A stretch of 41,633 nt of DNA from CAYSCX01 sp964429575 (GTDB lineage Bacteria; Desulfobacterota; Binatia; Binatales; Binataceae). Below the pieces are notes generated by a model that was given only the letters and a program-made list of their open reading frames with translations, ran no database searches and was not told where the DNA came from. A program made the translations under genes and the position numbers. Every line of letters starts with the position of its first letter. Positions within the stretch are counted from its first letter, which is position 1. The stretch covers positions 1 through 41,633 of the forward strand of contig CAYSCX010000021.1 in assembly GCA_964429575.1 (NCBI GenBank), given 5' to 3'. Positions 1-8,013 of this stretch are shown piece by piece.

Positions 1-94
1 AGAAGATGAGGAAGGAAGCCATCTTTCACGCAGGGTGTTGAGGGCAAAGTCGATGTCATTGTGGACTCCGAGGCTTTTCTCAACACCCTGCTAG
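1..94 (-). repeat. Dispersed composite palindrome, copy 1 (cut by window edge)
   Basis: An inverted repeat with arms of the type CAGGGTGTTGAG / CTCAACACCCTG (29-42 and 79-94) encloses a 36-base spacer. Its outer right end carries CTAG (91-94). To the left the sequence continues as the reverse complement of the linker seen in the copy at 21220 (a run like CTTCCTTCC then ATCTTCT), so this copy is reversed and runs off the window. Read on the minus strand, its spacer matches the spacer of the copy at 40454 over its whole length. No transposase is nearby. It looks like a non-autonomous mobile or REP-like element. Confidence 0.75.
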
Positions 95-139
95 TGGAGC
101 ATCGCGAACGACGGATAGCGCGGGCCGAACTTCGCCGCT

Positions 140-1393
140 CTACAATCCGAAATCTTTCATGCCCGGCTTCGGCGCTCCGACCAGGCAAGCCATCTTGCCT
201 TCCGGCGCTCGATTCTCATGCATCACTTGGTGGCACTCCGCAATGTCCTCGAACCGGTAGGTCTTGGCGAGGCAGGGATCAATTTTTCCATCTAGCACGA
301 GCTGGTTGAATGCGTTCGACTGTTCGTCATTGGCGAAGTGCGAGCCCTGCAGGCGCTTCTGACGCATCCAGAGATAGCGTAAGTCGGCGACCGCGTTGTA
401 ACCGGTCGTGCCTGCGCAAATCACGACCATGCCGCCGGTGTCGCACACGAACACGGAAGTGGGGATCGTATCTTCACCCGGATGCTCGAATACGATTCGC
501 GGACTCTTGCGCTCGCCGACGATGTCCCAAATCGCCTTTCCGAATGCGCGGCACTCGGCAGCCCACGCGTTGTACTCCTTGTCGTTCTTCCAGTGCGGCA
601 TCATGCCCCAGTGCGGATACTTTTTGCGGTTGATGCAGCCCTTCGCGCCAAGCTTCATGCAGAAATTAATTTTGCGATCGTCGCCGACGACGCCGACCGG
701 TATGCCGCCCTTGGCCTTGACGATCTGAATCGCCATGCAGCCGAGTCCGCCCGACGCACCCCAGATCAGCACCACGTCATTGGGCCGCACGGTGTGCGGC
801 GGCCAGCCCATCAGCATTCGGTACGCGGTCGCGCCGACCAGTGTGGGTGCAGCCGCTTCTTCCCACGTGAGGTGCTTCGCTTTCGGCATGCATTGATGCG
901 ACTGGACGCGAGTGAATTGCGCGAAGCTGCCCCAGTTGGTTTCGTAGCCCCAAATCTTGAACGACGGATCGTACATCGGGTCGTCGCCATTGCGCACCGC
1001 GGGACAGCCCGAATCCCACACGCCGCAGTGAACGACGACGCGATCGCCGACCTTTACGTTCTTCACGTCGCTGCCGACCGCATACACAATTCCCGACGCG
1101 TCGCTGCCGCCGATGTGGAAATCGGCGGAATCGTACTTCGCCTTCTGTCGCGCCGCGATGACGTTGACCGGCGATCCGAGCGCCGCCCACACATTGTTGA
1201 AGTTGATGCCGGCCGCCATCACATAAACCAGCGCTTCGTCGGGCCGGATATCCGGGACGTTGACCTTCTCGACCTTGAACGCGCTTTTGGGTTCGCCGAA
1301 CCGCTCGGCGCGGATCAGCTGCGCGTACATCTGCCGCGGCACGTGGCCGATGGGCGGCACTTCGCCGATTTCGTAGAGTTCCTTGCGGCTCAT
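140..1393 (-). CDS. ccrA: Crotonyl-CoA carboxylase/reductase (Ccr)
   Basis: A 417-residue medium-chain dehydrogenase/reductase. By family, Ccr carries out NADPH-dependent reductive carboxylation of crotonyl-CoA to ethylmalonyl-CoA, the entry step of the ethylmalonyl-CoA pathway. The N-terminal GroES-like half and the Rossmann motif WGASGGLG (211-218) are visible. Residues equivalent to the known CO2-binding set appear as N67 (in NFNNVW), Y150-E151 (in WGYETNWG) and H352 (in GSHFAN). The match is from memory of the Kitasatospora enzyme, where the aromatic is Phe rather than Tyr. The ATG at 1393 gives a normal N terminus and length. The gene is divergent from the operon at 1743-4969, whose products fit the following steps. 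A plain enoyl-CoA reductase is the main alternative, but the EHPG and GSHFAN blocks favour Ccr. Confidence 0.9.
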   Translation of the reverse strand: MSRKELYEIGEVPPIGHVPRQMYAQLIRAERFGEPKSAFKVEKVNVPDIRPDEALVYVMAAGINFNNVWAALGSPVNVIAARQKAKYDSADFHIGGSDASGIVYAVGSDVKNVKVGDRVVVHCGVWDSGCPAVRNGDDPMYDPSFKIWGYETNWGSFAQFTRVQSHQCMPKAKHLTWEEAAAPTLVGATAYRMLMGWPPHTVRPNDVVLIWGASGGLGCMAIQIVKAKGGIPVGVVGDDRKINFCMKLGAKGCINRKKYPHWGMMPHWKNDKEYNAWAAECRAFGKAIWDIVGERKSPRIVFEHPGEDTIPTSVFVCDTGGMVVICAGTTGYNAVADLRYLWMRQKRLQGSHFANDEQSNAFNQLVLDGKIDPCLAKTYRFEDIAECHQVMHENRAPEGKMACLVGAPKPGMKDFGL

Positions 1394-1742
1394 CTACTCG
1401 AGCTGCTCGCGGTTGAAGAAAACGCGGGTTATTGTCACGGAATCAGCGCGATCCGGAAAAGCGATATCGCATGACAACAGGCGCCGGAATTAGGTACCTT
1501 TTCGCGGCGATTTTGACAACCGTCGGATTTCGCCCGGTCGGTGCGGCTGCTTCAGGCGCGGCCGGCGAATTTGGTTGACGCATCAGTGCGAATTCCATAA
1601 AAGACGGTCGCGCGCGAGGCTTTTCAGGGCCGCGGCGCTGTGAAATTCTTGCCAGACGCGCTCATCACGTGGCGACCCGCCCGCTCCATCGCGGTCAAAA
1701 CCGCGGCGGGACGGTCGTGAGGAGCTTGGAGACCTTTTTCGG
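1394..1742. other. Divergent intergenic region between ccrA and the maoC operon
   Basis: These 349 bases contain no convincing gene. They separate two divergently transcribed units of the same apparent pathway, so a shared control region is likely. The only signal I can support is a promoter-like pair at 1575-1601 on the plus strand. No clear operator palindrome was seen. Confidence 0.5.
1575..1601 (+). promoter_or_regulatory. Candidate sigma-70-type promoter for the maoC-acd-maoC-citE operon
   Basis: TTGACG (1575-1580) is a 5/6 match to the -35 box. CATAAA (1596-1601) is a 4/6 match to the -10 box, with a 15-base spacer, slightly short of the usual 17. It would give a leader of about 135 bases before the ATG at 1743. 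Prediction by eye only. Confidence 0.3.
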
Positions 1743-2216
1743 ATGGCGGTCAAGAAAATCGAACGGGGGCACTACTTCGAGGATTTCGAAGTGGGCCACG
1801 TTTTCAAGCACCACTGGGGCCGCACCATCAACGAGGGCGACAACTCATTGTTCTCCAGCGTCACCATGAATTTCAATCCGATCTACTTCAATCGTGAGTA
1901 TGCAAAGGGACTCGGTTACCGCGAGGTAGTCGTTAACCACATGTTGGTGCTGAACGTCGTGTTCGGACTTTCGGTTGAAGATTTGAGCGAACGCGCGATC
2001 GCGCATCTCGGATACGAACAATTGAAGTTCGGCGCGACGGTGTACCCCGGCGATACGCTCACCTCCGAGTCGGAAGTTCTCTCCAAGCGCGACACCTCGC
2101 GCCCCGATCGTGGTGTCGTGAAGTTCCGCACCACCGGCCACAACCAGCGCGGCGAAAAGGTGCTCGAGTACGAGCGTCCAGTCCTGGTTCGCAAGCGCAA
2201 TGCTGCCCCGGAGTGA
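1743..2216 (+). CDS. MaoC-type hotdog hydratase, mesaconyl-CoA hydratase-like (half 1)
   Basis: A 157-residue single hotdog protein of the MaoC dehydratase family, which hydrates enoyl-CoA thioesters. The motif INEGDN holds the catalytic-type Asp at D33, but the usual His position reads NPIYFN, with Y48 replacing His. It aligns without gaps over this part with the product of 3406-3891, where the His is kept. From memory it resembles the N-terminal half of two-domain mesaconyl-CoA hydratase (about 340 residues), including a region LGYEQ...YPGDT. A TGGAG site lies 11 bases before the ATG. Its stop is 6 bases before the next gene, so it is the first gene of a tight operon. Inferred role: one subunit of a heteromeric hydratase in the ethylmalonyl-CoA pathway. 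Confidence 0.8.
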   Translation: MAVKKIERGHYFEDFEVGHVFKHHWGRTINEGDNSLFSSVTMNFNPIYFNREYAKGLGYREVVVNHMLVLNVVFGLSVEDLSERAIAHLGYEQLKFGATVYPGDTLTSESEVLSKRDTSRPDRGVVKFRTTGHNQRGEKVLEYERPVLVRKRNAAPE

Positions 2217-2222
2217 TTAGAC

Positions 2223-3389
2223 ATGGCGCTGGTTACCGCTGAACACGAAGAAATCCGAAGCTCGGTCCGCCAGTTCGTCGAGGCCGAGGTCAAGCCGATT
2301 GCGAATGAACTCGATCGCAACAACCAGGAAATTCCCGATGACATTCTGAAAAAGATGGCCGAGCTCGGCTACTTCGGCGTGATCTTTCCTGCAGAGCAGG
2401 GCGGACTTGGTCTCGATTACATTTCCATGGCGATCGTCACCGAAGAACTTTCGCGCGGCTGGCTCTCGGTTGGCTCCGTGATGACGCGCAACCTGATCAC
2501 GGGCTCGCTCATCAGCGCCAACGGCACCGACGAGCAAAAGACCCGCTTGCTTCCGAAGATCGCTCGCGGCGACCTGCTGACTGCGGCCGCATTCACCGAG
2601 CCTGATTCCGGCTCCGACACCGCGTCGTTCAAGACGCGCGCAGTGAAAAAGGGCGACGGCTACCTGCTCACCGGCTCCAAGATGTGGTGCACGTTCGCGA
2701 ACCGAGCGCACATTCTGACCGTCATGGCGCGCACCGACCCGGATGTATCCAAGCGCCATCGCGGACTTTCGCTGTTGTTGTTCGAGAAGACGCCCGGCGA
2801 CGGATTCATGCCGCCGCAACTCACCGGCGAGCCGATACCAACCATTGGCTATCACGGAATGCGCAGCTACGGCCTCTCGTTCGACGAAGCGTTCACGCCG
2901 GCGGCGAACCTGATTGGCGGCGTCGAGAACCGCGGCTTCTACCAGTTGATGGCGTCGTACGAAATCGCGCGCATTCAAACCGCGGCGCGCGGGCTGGGCG
3001 TGGCGCAGGCGGCTTTCGAAGCGGCCGTGAAGTATGCGAAGCAGCGGACGCAGTTCGGCCAGCCGATCGGCGACTTCCAGGTCATCCGCCACAAACTCGC
3101 GCACATGGCGGTCGAGATCGAAGCCGCCCGCCAACTCACATATTTTGCGGCGTCGCAAAAGGACACCGGGAAACGTTGCGATTACGAGGCCGGCCTCGCC
3201 AAGGTGTTCGCCGCCGAGATGGCCGAGCGCGTGACGCGCGAAGCGATGCAGGTGCACGGCGGCTACGGCTACTCGATGGAATTTGACGTGCAGCGCTACT
3301 GGCGCGACGCGCGCGTACTTTCGATTTTCGAGGGCACCAGCGAAATACAGTACGAAGTGATCGGGCGGCACATCATGGAAGGAGACTGA
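2223..3389 (+). CDS. Acyl-CoA dehydrogenase, methylsuccinyl-CoA dehydrogenase-like
   Basis: A 388-residue flavoprotein of the acyl-CoA dehydrogenase family. It has the helical N-terminal domain, the FTEPDSGSD flavin-binding block, the middle beta domain and the C-terminal block with QVHGGYGY and the catalytic Glu E370 in IFEGTSEIQ. The stretches GSKMWCTFANRAH, GMRSYGLSFDE and ARIQTAARGLGVAQ resemble, from memory, methylsuccinyl-CoA dehydrogenase (Mcd). Classical Mcd is about 550 residues with an N-terminal extension that is missing here. GGAG lies 9 bases before the ATG. The position between two MaoC genes and next to ccrA supports oxidation of (2S)-methylsuccinyl-CoA to mesaconyl-CoA, but a general short-chain acyl-CoA dehydrogenase cannot be excluded. 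Confidence 0.85.
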   Translation: MALVTAEHEEIRSSVRQFVEAEVKPIANELDRNNQEIPDDILKKMAELGYFGVIFPAEQGGLGLDYISMAIVTEELSRGWLSVGSVMTRNLITGSLISANGTDEQKTRLLPKIARGDLLTAAAFTEPDSGSDTASFKTRAVKKGDGYLLTGSKMWCTFANRAHILTVMARTDPDVSKRHRGLSLLLFEKTPGDGFMPPQLTGEPIPTIGYHGMRSYGLSFDEAFTPAANLIGGVENRGFYQLMASYEIARIQTAARGLGVAQAAFEAAVKYAKQRTQFGQPIGDFQVIRHKLAHMAVEIEAARQLTYFAASQKDTGKRCDYEAGLAKVFAAEMAERVTREAMQVHGGYGYSMEFDVQRYWRDARVLSIFEGTSEIQYEVIGRHIMEGD

Positions 3390-3405
3390 GCGGAGCATCG
3401 CGCGG

Positions 3406-3891
3406 ATGGGAATCACCGGCGACGGCAGCTACTTCGAGGACTTTACGGTGGGCGACACGCTCGTCCACCAGCGCGGCCGCACCATCACCGAAGCCGACAA
3501 CCACCTGTTCACGTCGCTGGTGATGAACACCGCGGAGCTGCACTTCAATCAGGATCTCGTCGAGAAAAATCCGAAGGTCTATTACGACGGTCGACGGGTG
3601 GTGTACGGCGGTGTGGTGCTCGCGTTCGCGGTGGGGCTCGCGTCGGAGGACACCAGCGAGAACGCGATCGCGGAAGTTGAAATGGACAACGGGCGTCACA
3701 CCAATCCCGTGTTCCACGGCGACACCATCTACGCGGAATCGACGGTGCTCGAAAAGCGCGACGCCGGCCGTCCCGATGCGGGACTCGTCAAATTCAAATT
3801 GGTCGGCAAGAAGCCCGACGGGACCGTGGTGGTCGAGATCGATCGCACCGTGCTGATCAAAAGGAAATCGCATTACGCGAAGGCGCGCTAA
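3406..3891 (+). CDS. MaoC-type hotdog hydratase, mesaconyl-CoA hydratase-like (half 2)
   Basis: A 161-residue single hotdog protein, paralogous to the product of 1743-2216 (shared blocks SYFEDF.VG, GRTI.E.DN, PVFHGDT/TVYPGDT, KRD..RPD.G.VKF). It keeps a likely catalytic dyad, D31 (in ITEADN) and H46 (in AELHFN). It starts 16 bases after the dehydrogenase stop, with CGGAG 10 bases before the ATG. By context it should be the catalytically complete partner hydrating mesaconyl-CoA to beta-methylmalyl-CoA. Single-domain MaoC proteins also act alone on other enoyl-CoAs, so the substrate is inferred. Confidence 0.82.
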   Translation: MGITGDGSYFEDFTVGDTLVHQRGRTITEADNHLFTSLVMNTAELHFNQDLVEKNPKVYYDGRRVVYGGVVLAFAVGLASEDTSENAIAEVEMDNGRHTNPVFHGDTIYAESTVLEKRDAGRPDAGLVKFKLVGKKPDGTVVVEIDRTVLIKRKSHYAKAR

Positions 3892-3931
3892 GCCGTAGTC
3901 TGGCTTTGCAAGCTATCAGGAGCTGTTTCGA

Positions 3932-4969
3932 ATGTACGTATTGGACAAGGGCGCTCGCTTCGTAATTCCGCGCACCGAGATGACCTACCCCGGCCACTCG
4001 ATCAAGCTGCATCAGAATGCAGCCGATGCAGAAAAGTCGCCGGTCGATCATGTGATGGCGGACTTCGAGGACGCCTGCCCGTACGAGTTCAAGGGCGACA
4101 AGAGCCACAAGGTGATGGTCGAGGCGCTCAACACGCTCGACTTTGGCAAGAAGGTCGTGACGGTACGACCCAACAACATTCATTCGCCATTCTTCGAGGG
4201 CGACATGGAAGCGATCATGCTGGGCGCGCCCAACCGCTTCCACGGAATCATGCTGCCCAAGACGCGCGGCGCGGAGGACATCAAGCTGCTCGCGAAGGTG
4301 CTCGATGATCTCGAAAAGCGCGGAGGGTGGAAGTACAAGGTGCAGATCGAGTCGCTAGTCGAGACGCCGCAGGCGCTGGTGCATGCCTATGAGATTGCGA
4401 CCGCGTCGGATCGCATGTGCGGGCTGGTATTCGGCATCGCGGACTTCGCCGCGAATCTCGGTATTCGCGAGATCGTCGAAAATCAGAACCAGAACTTCCA
4501 CTACTCGAAGCAGGCGGTGGTGGTCGCGGCGAAGGCGGCGGGCTTGCACGCGGTTGACAACGTCTATCTTCGCCTGTGGCGCAAGGACGACTCGCCGGAG
4601 CGTGTCGCCGAGCTGCAGCGCGGGCTTCGCGAGAAGAACATCGGCGCAGCGAATCTCGGCATGGACGGCACCTGGGTGATTCATCCGCAGCAGGCCGAAA
4701 TCTGCAACCAGTGTTTCACGCCGACGCGCGAACAGATCGACGAAGCGCGCCGTGTCGTGAAGCTCTACCACCAGAAGGGTGGCGGCTCGATGGCTGATCC
4801 CAAGTCGGGCGAGATGATCGACGAGGCGACCATCAAGATCGCACTGATGGACCTCGCCAAAGGCGCGCAGGCCGGCTCTGTGAGCGACGCCGAGCTGCGC
4901 GAGTGGTCTGCGAAGTCGAAGGCGATCACCGGGTACGACATTTTGGAGCTCATGCGCCGGGTGGCGTAG
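3932..4969 (+). CDS. HpcH/HpaI-CitE family lyase, likely malyl-CoA/beta-methylmalyl-CoA lyase
   Basis: A 345-residue TIM-barrel protein of the citrate-lyase beta/malyl-CoA lyase family, which makes or cleaves C-C bonds of CoA thioesters with Mg2+. Family hallmarks visible: the acidic block MADFEDACP near residue 48 (metal ligand region), VTVRPNN, a KVQIESLVETP strand with the catalytic-type Glu, a VFGIADFAANLG block with the second acidic ligand, and GTWVIHPQQ near 245, typical of this family. AGGAG sits 9 bases before the ATG. It closes the operon after the second maoC. With ccrA and the Mcd-like gene, the expected job is cleavage of beta-methylmalyl-CoA to glyoxylate and propionyl-CoA. A plain malyl-CoA or citramalyl-CoA lyase is the alternative. 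Confidence 0.83.
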   Translation: MYVLDKGARFVIPRTEMTYPGHSIKLHQNAADAEKSPVDHVMADFEDACPYEFKGDKSHKVMVEALNTLDFGKKVVTVRPNNIHSPFFEGDMEAIMLGAPNRFHGIMLPKTRGAEDIKLLAKVLDDLEKRGGWKYKVQIESLVETPQALVHAYEIATASDRMCGLVFGIADFAANLGIREIVENQNQNFHYSKQAVVVAAKAAGLHAVDNVYLRLWRKDDSPERVAELQRGLREKNIGAANLGMDGTWVIHPQQAEICNQCFTPTREQIDEARRVVKLYHQKGGGSMADPKSGEMIDEATIKIALMDLAKGAQAGSVSDAELREWSAKSKAITGYDILELMRRVA

Positions 4970-5016
4970 GGCGCAAGGAGGAGTTGTCGAGGGTGCTGGA
5001 TCTGGCCGCAGCGCTG

Positions 5017-6072
5017 CTACGGCAGCGGGGCGGCGCTGATCAGCCCGGCGGCTTCGTCGTAGCCGAACATCAAATTCATGTTCTGCACCGCCTGTCCCGA
5101 AGCGCCCTTGCCGAGATTGTCGATCGCCGTCAACACTAAGAGCGTGTCCGTCCGACGGTCGAGCAGGAACGACAGCTCGCAGTAGTTGGTCGCGCGAACA
5201 TTCTTGAGCTCCGGCAGCTCGCCCGCCTTCAGAATCCTGATGAACCGTGATTTGGCGAAGCTCGCCTCGAACGCCGCGCGTACGTCGTCTTCGGTGGTGC
5301 CTTGGCGCGGGCGCATGAAGATCGACGTCAGTATCCCGCGCGTGACCGGCAGCAGATGCGGCACGAACATCACGGCGACCTGGCGCCCGAGTGCCGCCTC
5401 AATTTCCTGCTCCATCTCGGGCAGGTGCCGATGGTTGCCGACCTTGTAGGGGCGCAAGTTCTCATTGACCTCGGCGAACAGCTGATCGATCGCGGGTGCG
5501 CGCCGTGCGCCGGTGGTGCCCGACTTCGCGTCGATCACGATTGACGACGGCTCGATCAAGTCGCGCTTGATCAGCGGCAGAATTCCCAGCAACGCTCCGG
5601 TCGGATAGCAGCCGGGGTTGCCGACGATGCGCGCCTCGCGGAGTTCGTGGCGGTGGAACTCACTCAGCCCGTAAACCGCCTCGCGGAGCAGGCCCGGAGC
5701 CGGATGCTCGGCGCCATACGTCGCGCGATAAACCGCGGGGTCCTTCAGGCGAAAATCCGCGCCGACATCGATAACTCGCGCTCCCGATTTGATCATGTCA
5801 GCGAGGATAGCCGTGCCCACTTTTTCGGGCAGACATGAGATGACAAGTTCCGCACGGCCGCGCAGCAGGTCCGGGCGAAGCTCCTCGAACGGCGGCAGAT
5901 CCACGCCCGTCAGGTGCCGGTAAACGTGCGCAACTTCACGCCCGGCGTAGTGCTCCGAGGTGAGCGTGGTCAATTCGACAAACGGGTGCCCCGCCAGGAT
6001 TCGAACCGCCTCGATCCCGGAATAGCCAGACGCCCCCAGCACCGCGACCCTCACCTTGTCGTGCGCCGCCAT
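5017..6072 (-). CDS. argC: N-acetyl-gamma-glutamyl-phosphate reductase
   Basis: A 351-residue enzyme that reduces N-acetylglutamyl phosphate to the semialdehyde with NADPH in arginine synthesis. The N-terminal dinucleotide motif GASGYSG (residues 14-20) and the catalytic cysteine block IVGNPGCYPT near 155 are present, as are the substrate loop DAKSGTTGARR and the HRHLPEMEQE block of this family. Length is normal. It follows rpsI on the same strand after about 200 bases that contain a strong hairpin. The rplM-rpsI-argC order is known from several deltaproteobacterial genomes. Confident call. Confidence 0.96.
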   Translation of the reverse strand: MAAHDKVRVAVLGASGYSGIEAVRILAGHPFVELTTLTSEHYAGREVAHVYRHLTGVDLPPFEELRPDLLRGRAELVISCLPEKVGTAILADMIKSGARVIDVGADFRLKDPAVYRATYGAEHPAPGLLREAVYGLSEFHRHELREARIVGNPGCYPTGALLGILPLIKRDLIEPSSIVIDAKSGTTGARRAPAIDQLFAEVNENLRPYKVGNHRHLPEMEQEIEAALGRQVAVMFVPHLLPVTRGILTSIFMRPRQGTTEDDVRAAFEASFAKSRFIRILKAGELPELKNVRATNYCELSFLLDRRTDTLLVLTAIDNLGKGASGQAVQNMNLMFGYDEAAGLISAAPLP

Positions 6073-6221
6073 CAGCAGGCCCCCGTTGCGAATACGTTAC
6101 GATTGTTCGGAGAAACACCAACTACCACGAATCCGCTCCGTTAACCACCGCGCACCCGCGCGCGCGATGATCGCGCCCCGCATGAGTCGCTGCAATCCAA
6201 GCAAGCCAAGCGAAAACGAAT

Positions 6222-6246
6222 CGGGCGCGGGATGCGCCCGCGCCCG
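6222..6246 (-). terminator. Strong GC hairpin downstream of rpsI
   Basis: A perfect 10-base-pair stem (CGGGCGCGGG at 6222-6231 with its complement at 6237-6246) and a 5-base loop lie 27 bases beyond the rpsI stop. Read on the minus strand, the stem is followed by ATTCGTTTTCG, a moderate T-run. This fits an intrinsic terminator or attenuator between rpsI and argC. Confidence 0.6.
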
Positions 6247-6272
6247 GTGTTGGTGCATCGTTCGCTTGCGCG

Positions 6273-6671
6273 TCAACGTTTGGAGTACTGCGGACGCTTG
6301 CGCGCCTTGTGACGCCCGTACTTCTTGCGCTCGACCTCGCGAGGGTCGCGCGTGAGCATCCCCGCTTTGCGCAGCGCCGGGCGCAGCGTCTCCGACGTCG
6401 CGACCAGTGCGCGTGAAATTCCGTGGCGCACCGCGTCGGCCTGCGCGGTCGTTCCGCCGCCGTTTACGTTGATCAGTACGTCGTACTGGCCCTTGGTCTC
6501 CGTGATCTCGAACGGTTCCAGAATGCGCATCCGCGCGGTGTCGCGCGGGAAGTAATCCTCGAGCGTGCGTTCGTTCACCGTGATGCTGCCGGCGCCTGTG
6601 AAAAGGCGCACGCGGGCGACCGCGGTCTTGCGCCGTCCGGTGGCCCAAATGATGTGCTTTCGCTCCGCCAT
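6273..6671 (-). CDS. rpsI: 30S ribosomal protein S9 (uS9)
   Basis: A 132-residue small-subunit ribosomal protein. The N-terminal GRRKTAVARV motif and the basic C terminus ending KRPQYSKR, whose tail reaches toward P-site tRNA in the ribosome, are diagnostic. It lies 22 bases after rplM on the same strand, the near-universal rplM-rpsI arrangement. Length and ends are normal. Confidence 0.98.
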   Translation of the reverse strand: MAERKHIIWATGRRKTAVARVRLFTGAGSITVNERTLEDYFPRDTARMRILEPFEITETKGQYDVLINVNGGGTTAQADAVRHGISRALVATSETLRPALRKAGMLTRDPREVERKKYGRHKARKRPQYSKR

Positions 6672-6693
6672 CGTCGCTCCCAGTTTCAGACCT

Positions 6694-7140
6694 TTAATAT
6701 TTCACTGCTTCGGGCTTTTGCGCGGCGTGTGGATGGTCGGCGCCTCGATAGATTTTGAGCTTGTTAAACAGCTGCCGGCCAAGCCGATTCTTCGGCAGCA
6801 TGCCGCGCACGGCCATCTCAACCAGCCTCTCTGGTCGGCTCTGCATCAGCTTGCCCGCGGTCGTCGCGCGAATGCCGCCGGGATAGTCGGTGTGCCGGTA
6901 GTACGCCTTGTCCTCGAGTTTGTTGCCGGTGAGTTTGACCTTCGCCGCGTTGATCACCACCACGAAATCGCCTGCGTCCTGATGAGGCGTGAAGTCGGGG
7001 CGGTGCTTGCCGCGCAGCAGTGATGCGACCCGCGACGCGACCCGGCCCAGCGGCCGTCCGTCCGCGTCCACCACCAGCCAGCGCCGTCCGCGCAGCGCAT
7101 TTTCGCGCGTGACGCTCCTTGTCTGTTCGGTCAGCTTCAA
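6694..7140 (-). CDS. rplM: 50S ribosomal protein L13 (uL13)
   Basis: A 148-residue large-subunit protein that binds 23S rRNA early in assembly. Family blocks visible: WLVVDADGRPLGRVAS, KHRPDFTPHQDAGDFVVVINA, the YYRHTDYPGG segment, and AVRGMLPKNRLGRQLFNKLKIY. It heads the rplM-rpsI pair and starts about 70 bases downstream of tRNA-Asp on the same strand, so the two could share a transcript. Confidence 0.98.
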   Translation of the reverse strand: MKLTEQTRSVTRENALRGRRWLVVDADGRPLGRVASRVASLLRGKHRPDFTPHQDAGDFVVVINAAKVKLTGNKLEDKAYYRHTDYPGGIRATTAGKLMQSRPERLVEMAVRGMLPKNRLGRQLFNKLKIYRGADHPHAAQKPEAVKY

Positions 7141-7209
7141 CTCAATCCATCCTCGACGCCGATTGCGCTGCGGCTGTCGCCGTGCGGTCGATGTGGCGCC
7201 GTCTCACGT

Positions 7210-7287
7210 TGGCGGGGCCGACGGGATTCGAACCCGTGACTTCCGACGTGACAGGCCGGCGTTCTAACCGGGCTGAACTACGACCCC
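7210..7287 (-). tRNA. tRNA-Asp (anticodon GTC)
   Basis: Read on the minus strand, the gene folds into a full cloverleaf. The 7-bp acceptor stem is GGGGTCG with CGGCCCC (one G-U pair), the D-arm contains AGTTCAG, the anticodon loop is CTGTCAC with anticodon GTC, and the T-arm is ACGGG-TTCGAAT-CCCGT. The discriminator is G, and CCA is encoded (7210-7212). The D-loop is one base longer than usual. Confidence 0.96.
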
Positions 7288-7378
7288 GCCGGAACTAACC
7301 TTTGTTACATTTTCGTCGACGCGGGGCAACTAAGCCAGCGCTGAACATCAGCATACCGTGCTCGTGCGGTGGAGCCGG

Positions 7379-7963
7379 CTACGACACCGCGAAGCGTCGA
7401 TTGTCACGGCTCCACGGCGGCGCACTGTGAATCGCGTCGAGCACCTGCTCCGGTTCATCCACCACCGACCACATCGCGCGATGCCGCTCGTTCATGAAGT
7501 GTTCCTTGATAGAACCGTCGAGTAGTTCAATACACGGCCTGAAAAACTTGCGCGTGTTCACCAGCACGATCGGCCCGGCGTAGAGACCCAGGCGCTTCCA
7601 CGACATCGCCTCGAAAAGTTCCTCGAACGTTCCACACCCGCCCGGGAGCGCCACGACCGCATCGACCTCTTCGATCATCAGCCGTTTGCGCTCGTGCAAA
7701 TCATTGACGAGGATGAGTTCGCTAAGCCGCGGGTGGCCCCACTCAAGATCGTACATGAAGCGCGGCAGCACGCCGATGACCCGCCCGCCCTCGGCGAGAG
7801 CGCCGTCAGCAAGATGGCCCATCGAGCCGATCGCGCCGCCGCCGTAAACGATCGTCACCTCGGCGAGCGCGAGTGCGTGGCCCAACCGCGTCGCCGCGTC
7901 GTGGTAGACCGCGTCGCACGACCGGCTCGACGCGCAATAGACGCAGACCCGTTTGATTGCCAT
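7379..7963 (-). CDS. LOG family protein (TIGR00730 Rossmann fold)
   Basis: A 194-residue protein of the lysine-decarboxylase-like/LOG family. Characterised members hydrolyse nucleoside 5'-monophosphates, including cytokinin riboside monophosphates. The signature PGGCGTFEE near residue 110 and the N-terminal VCVYCASS and VYGGGAIGSMG phosphate-binding loops are present. It lies 50 bases after the dienelactone hydrolase fusion on the same strand, so it is probably the last gene of the amine oxidase operon. Its exact substrate cannot be told from sequence; many bacterial members act as AMP or general nucleotide phosphoribohydrolases. Confidence 0.9.
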   Translation of the reverse strand: MAIKRVCVYCASSRSCDAVYHDAATRLGHALALAEVTIVYGGGAIGSMGHLADGALAEGGRVIGVLPRFMYDLEWGHPRLSELILVNDLHERKRLMIEEVDAVVALPGGCGTFEELFEAMSWKRLGLYAGPIVLVNTRKFFRPCIELLDGSIKEHFMNERHRAMWSVVDEPEQVLDAIHSAPPWSRDNRRFAVS

Positions 7964-8013
7964 GGCGTCGAGCGTAACCGAGGCCGAGTCCGGATTGTAG
8001 TGGCGCGGGGGCG

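Noticed and set aside
482..1474. Long open frame (330 codons) antisense to ccrA.
   Set aside because: It mirrors the high-GC codon pattern of the clear ccrA gene, has no family motif and no ribosome-binding site.
2217..3416. 399-codon open frame antisense to the acyl-CoA dehydrogenase.
   Set aside because: Shadow of a certain gene on the other strand; its Arg/His-rich product resembles no family.
5017..7140. Ribosomal-protein leader regulation upstream of rplM.
   Set aside because: The 70 bases between tRNA-Asp and rplM show no hairpin resembling known L13 leaders.
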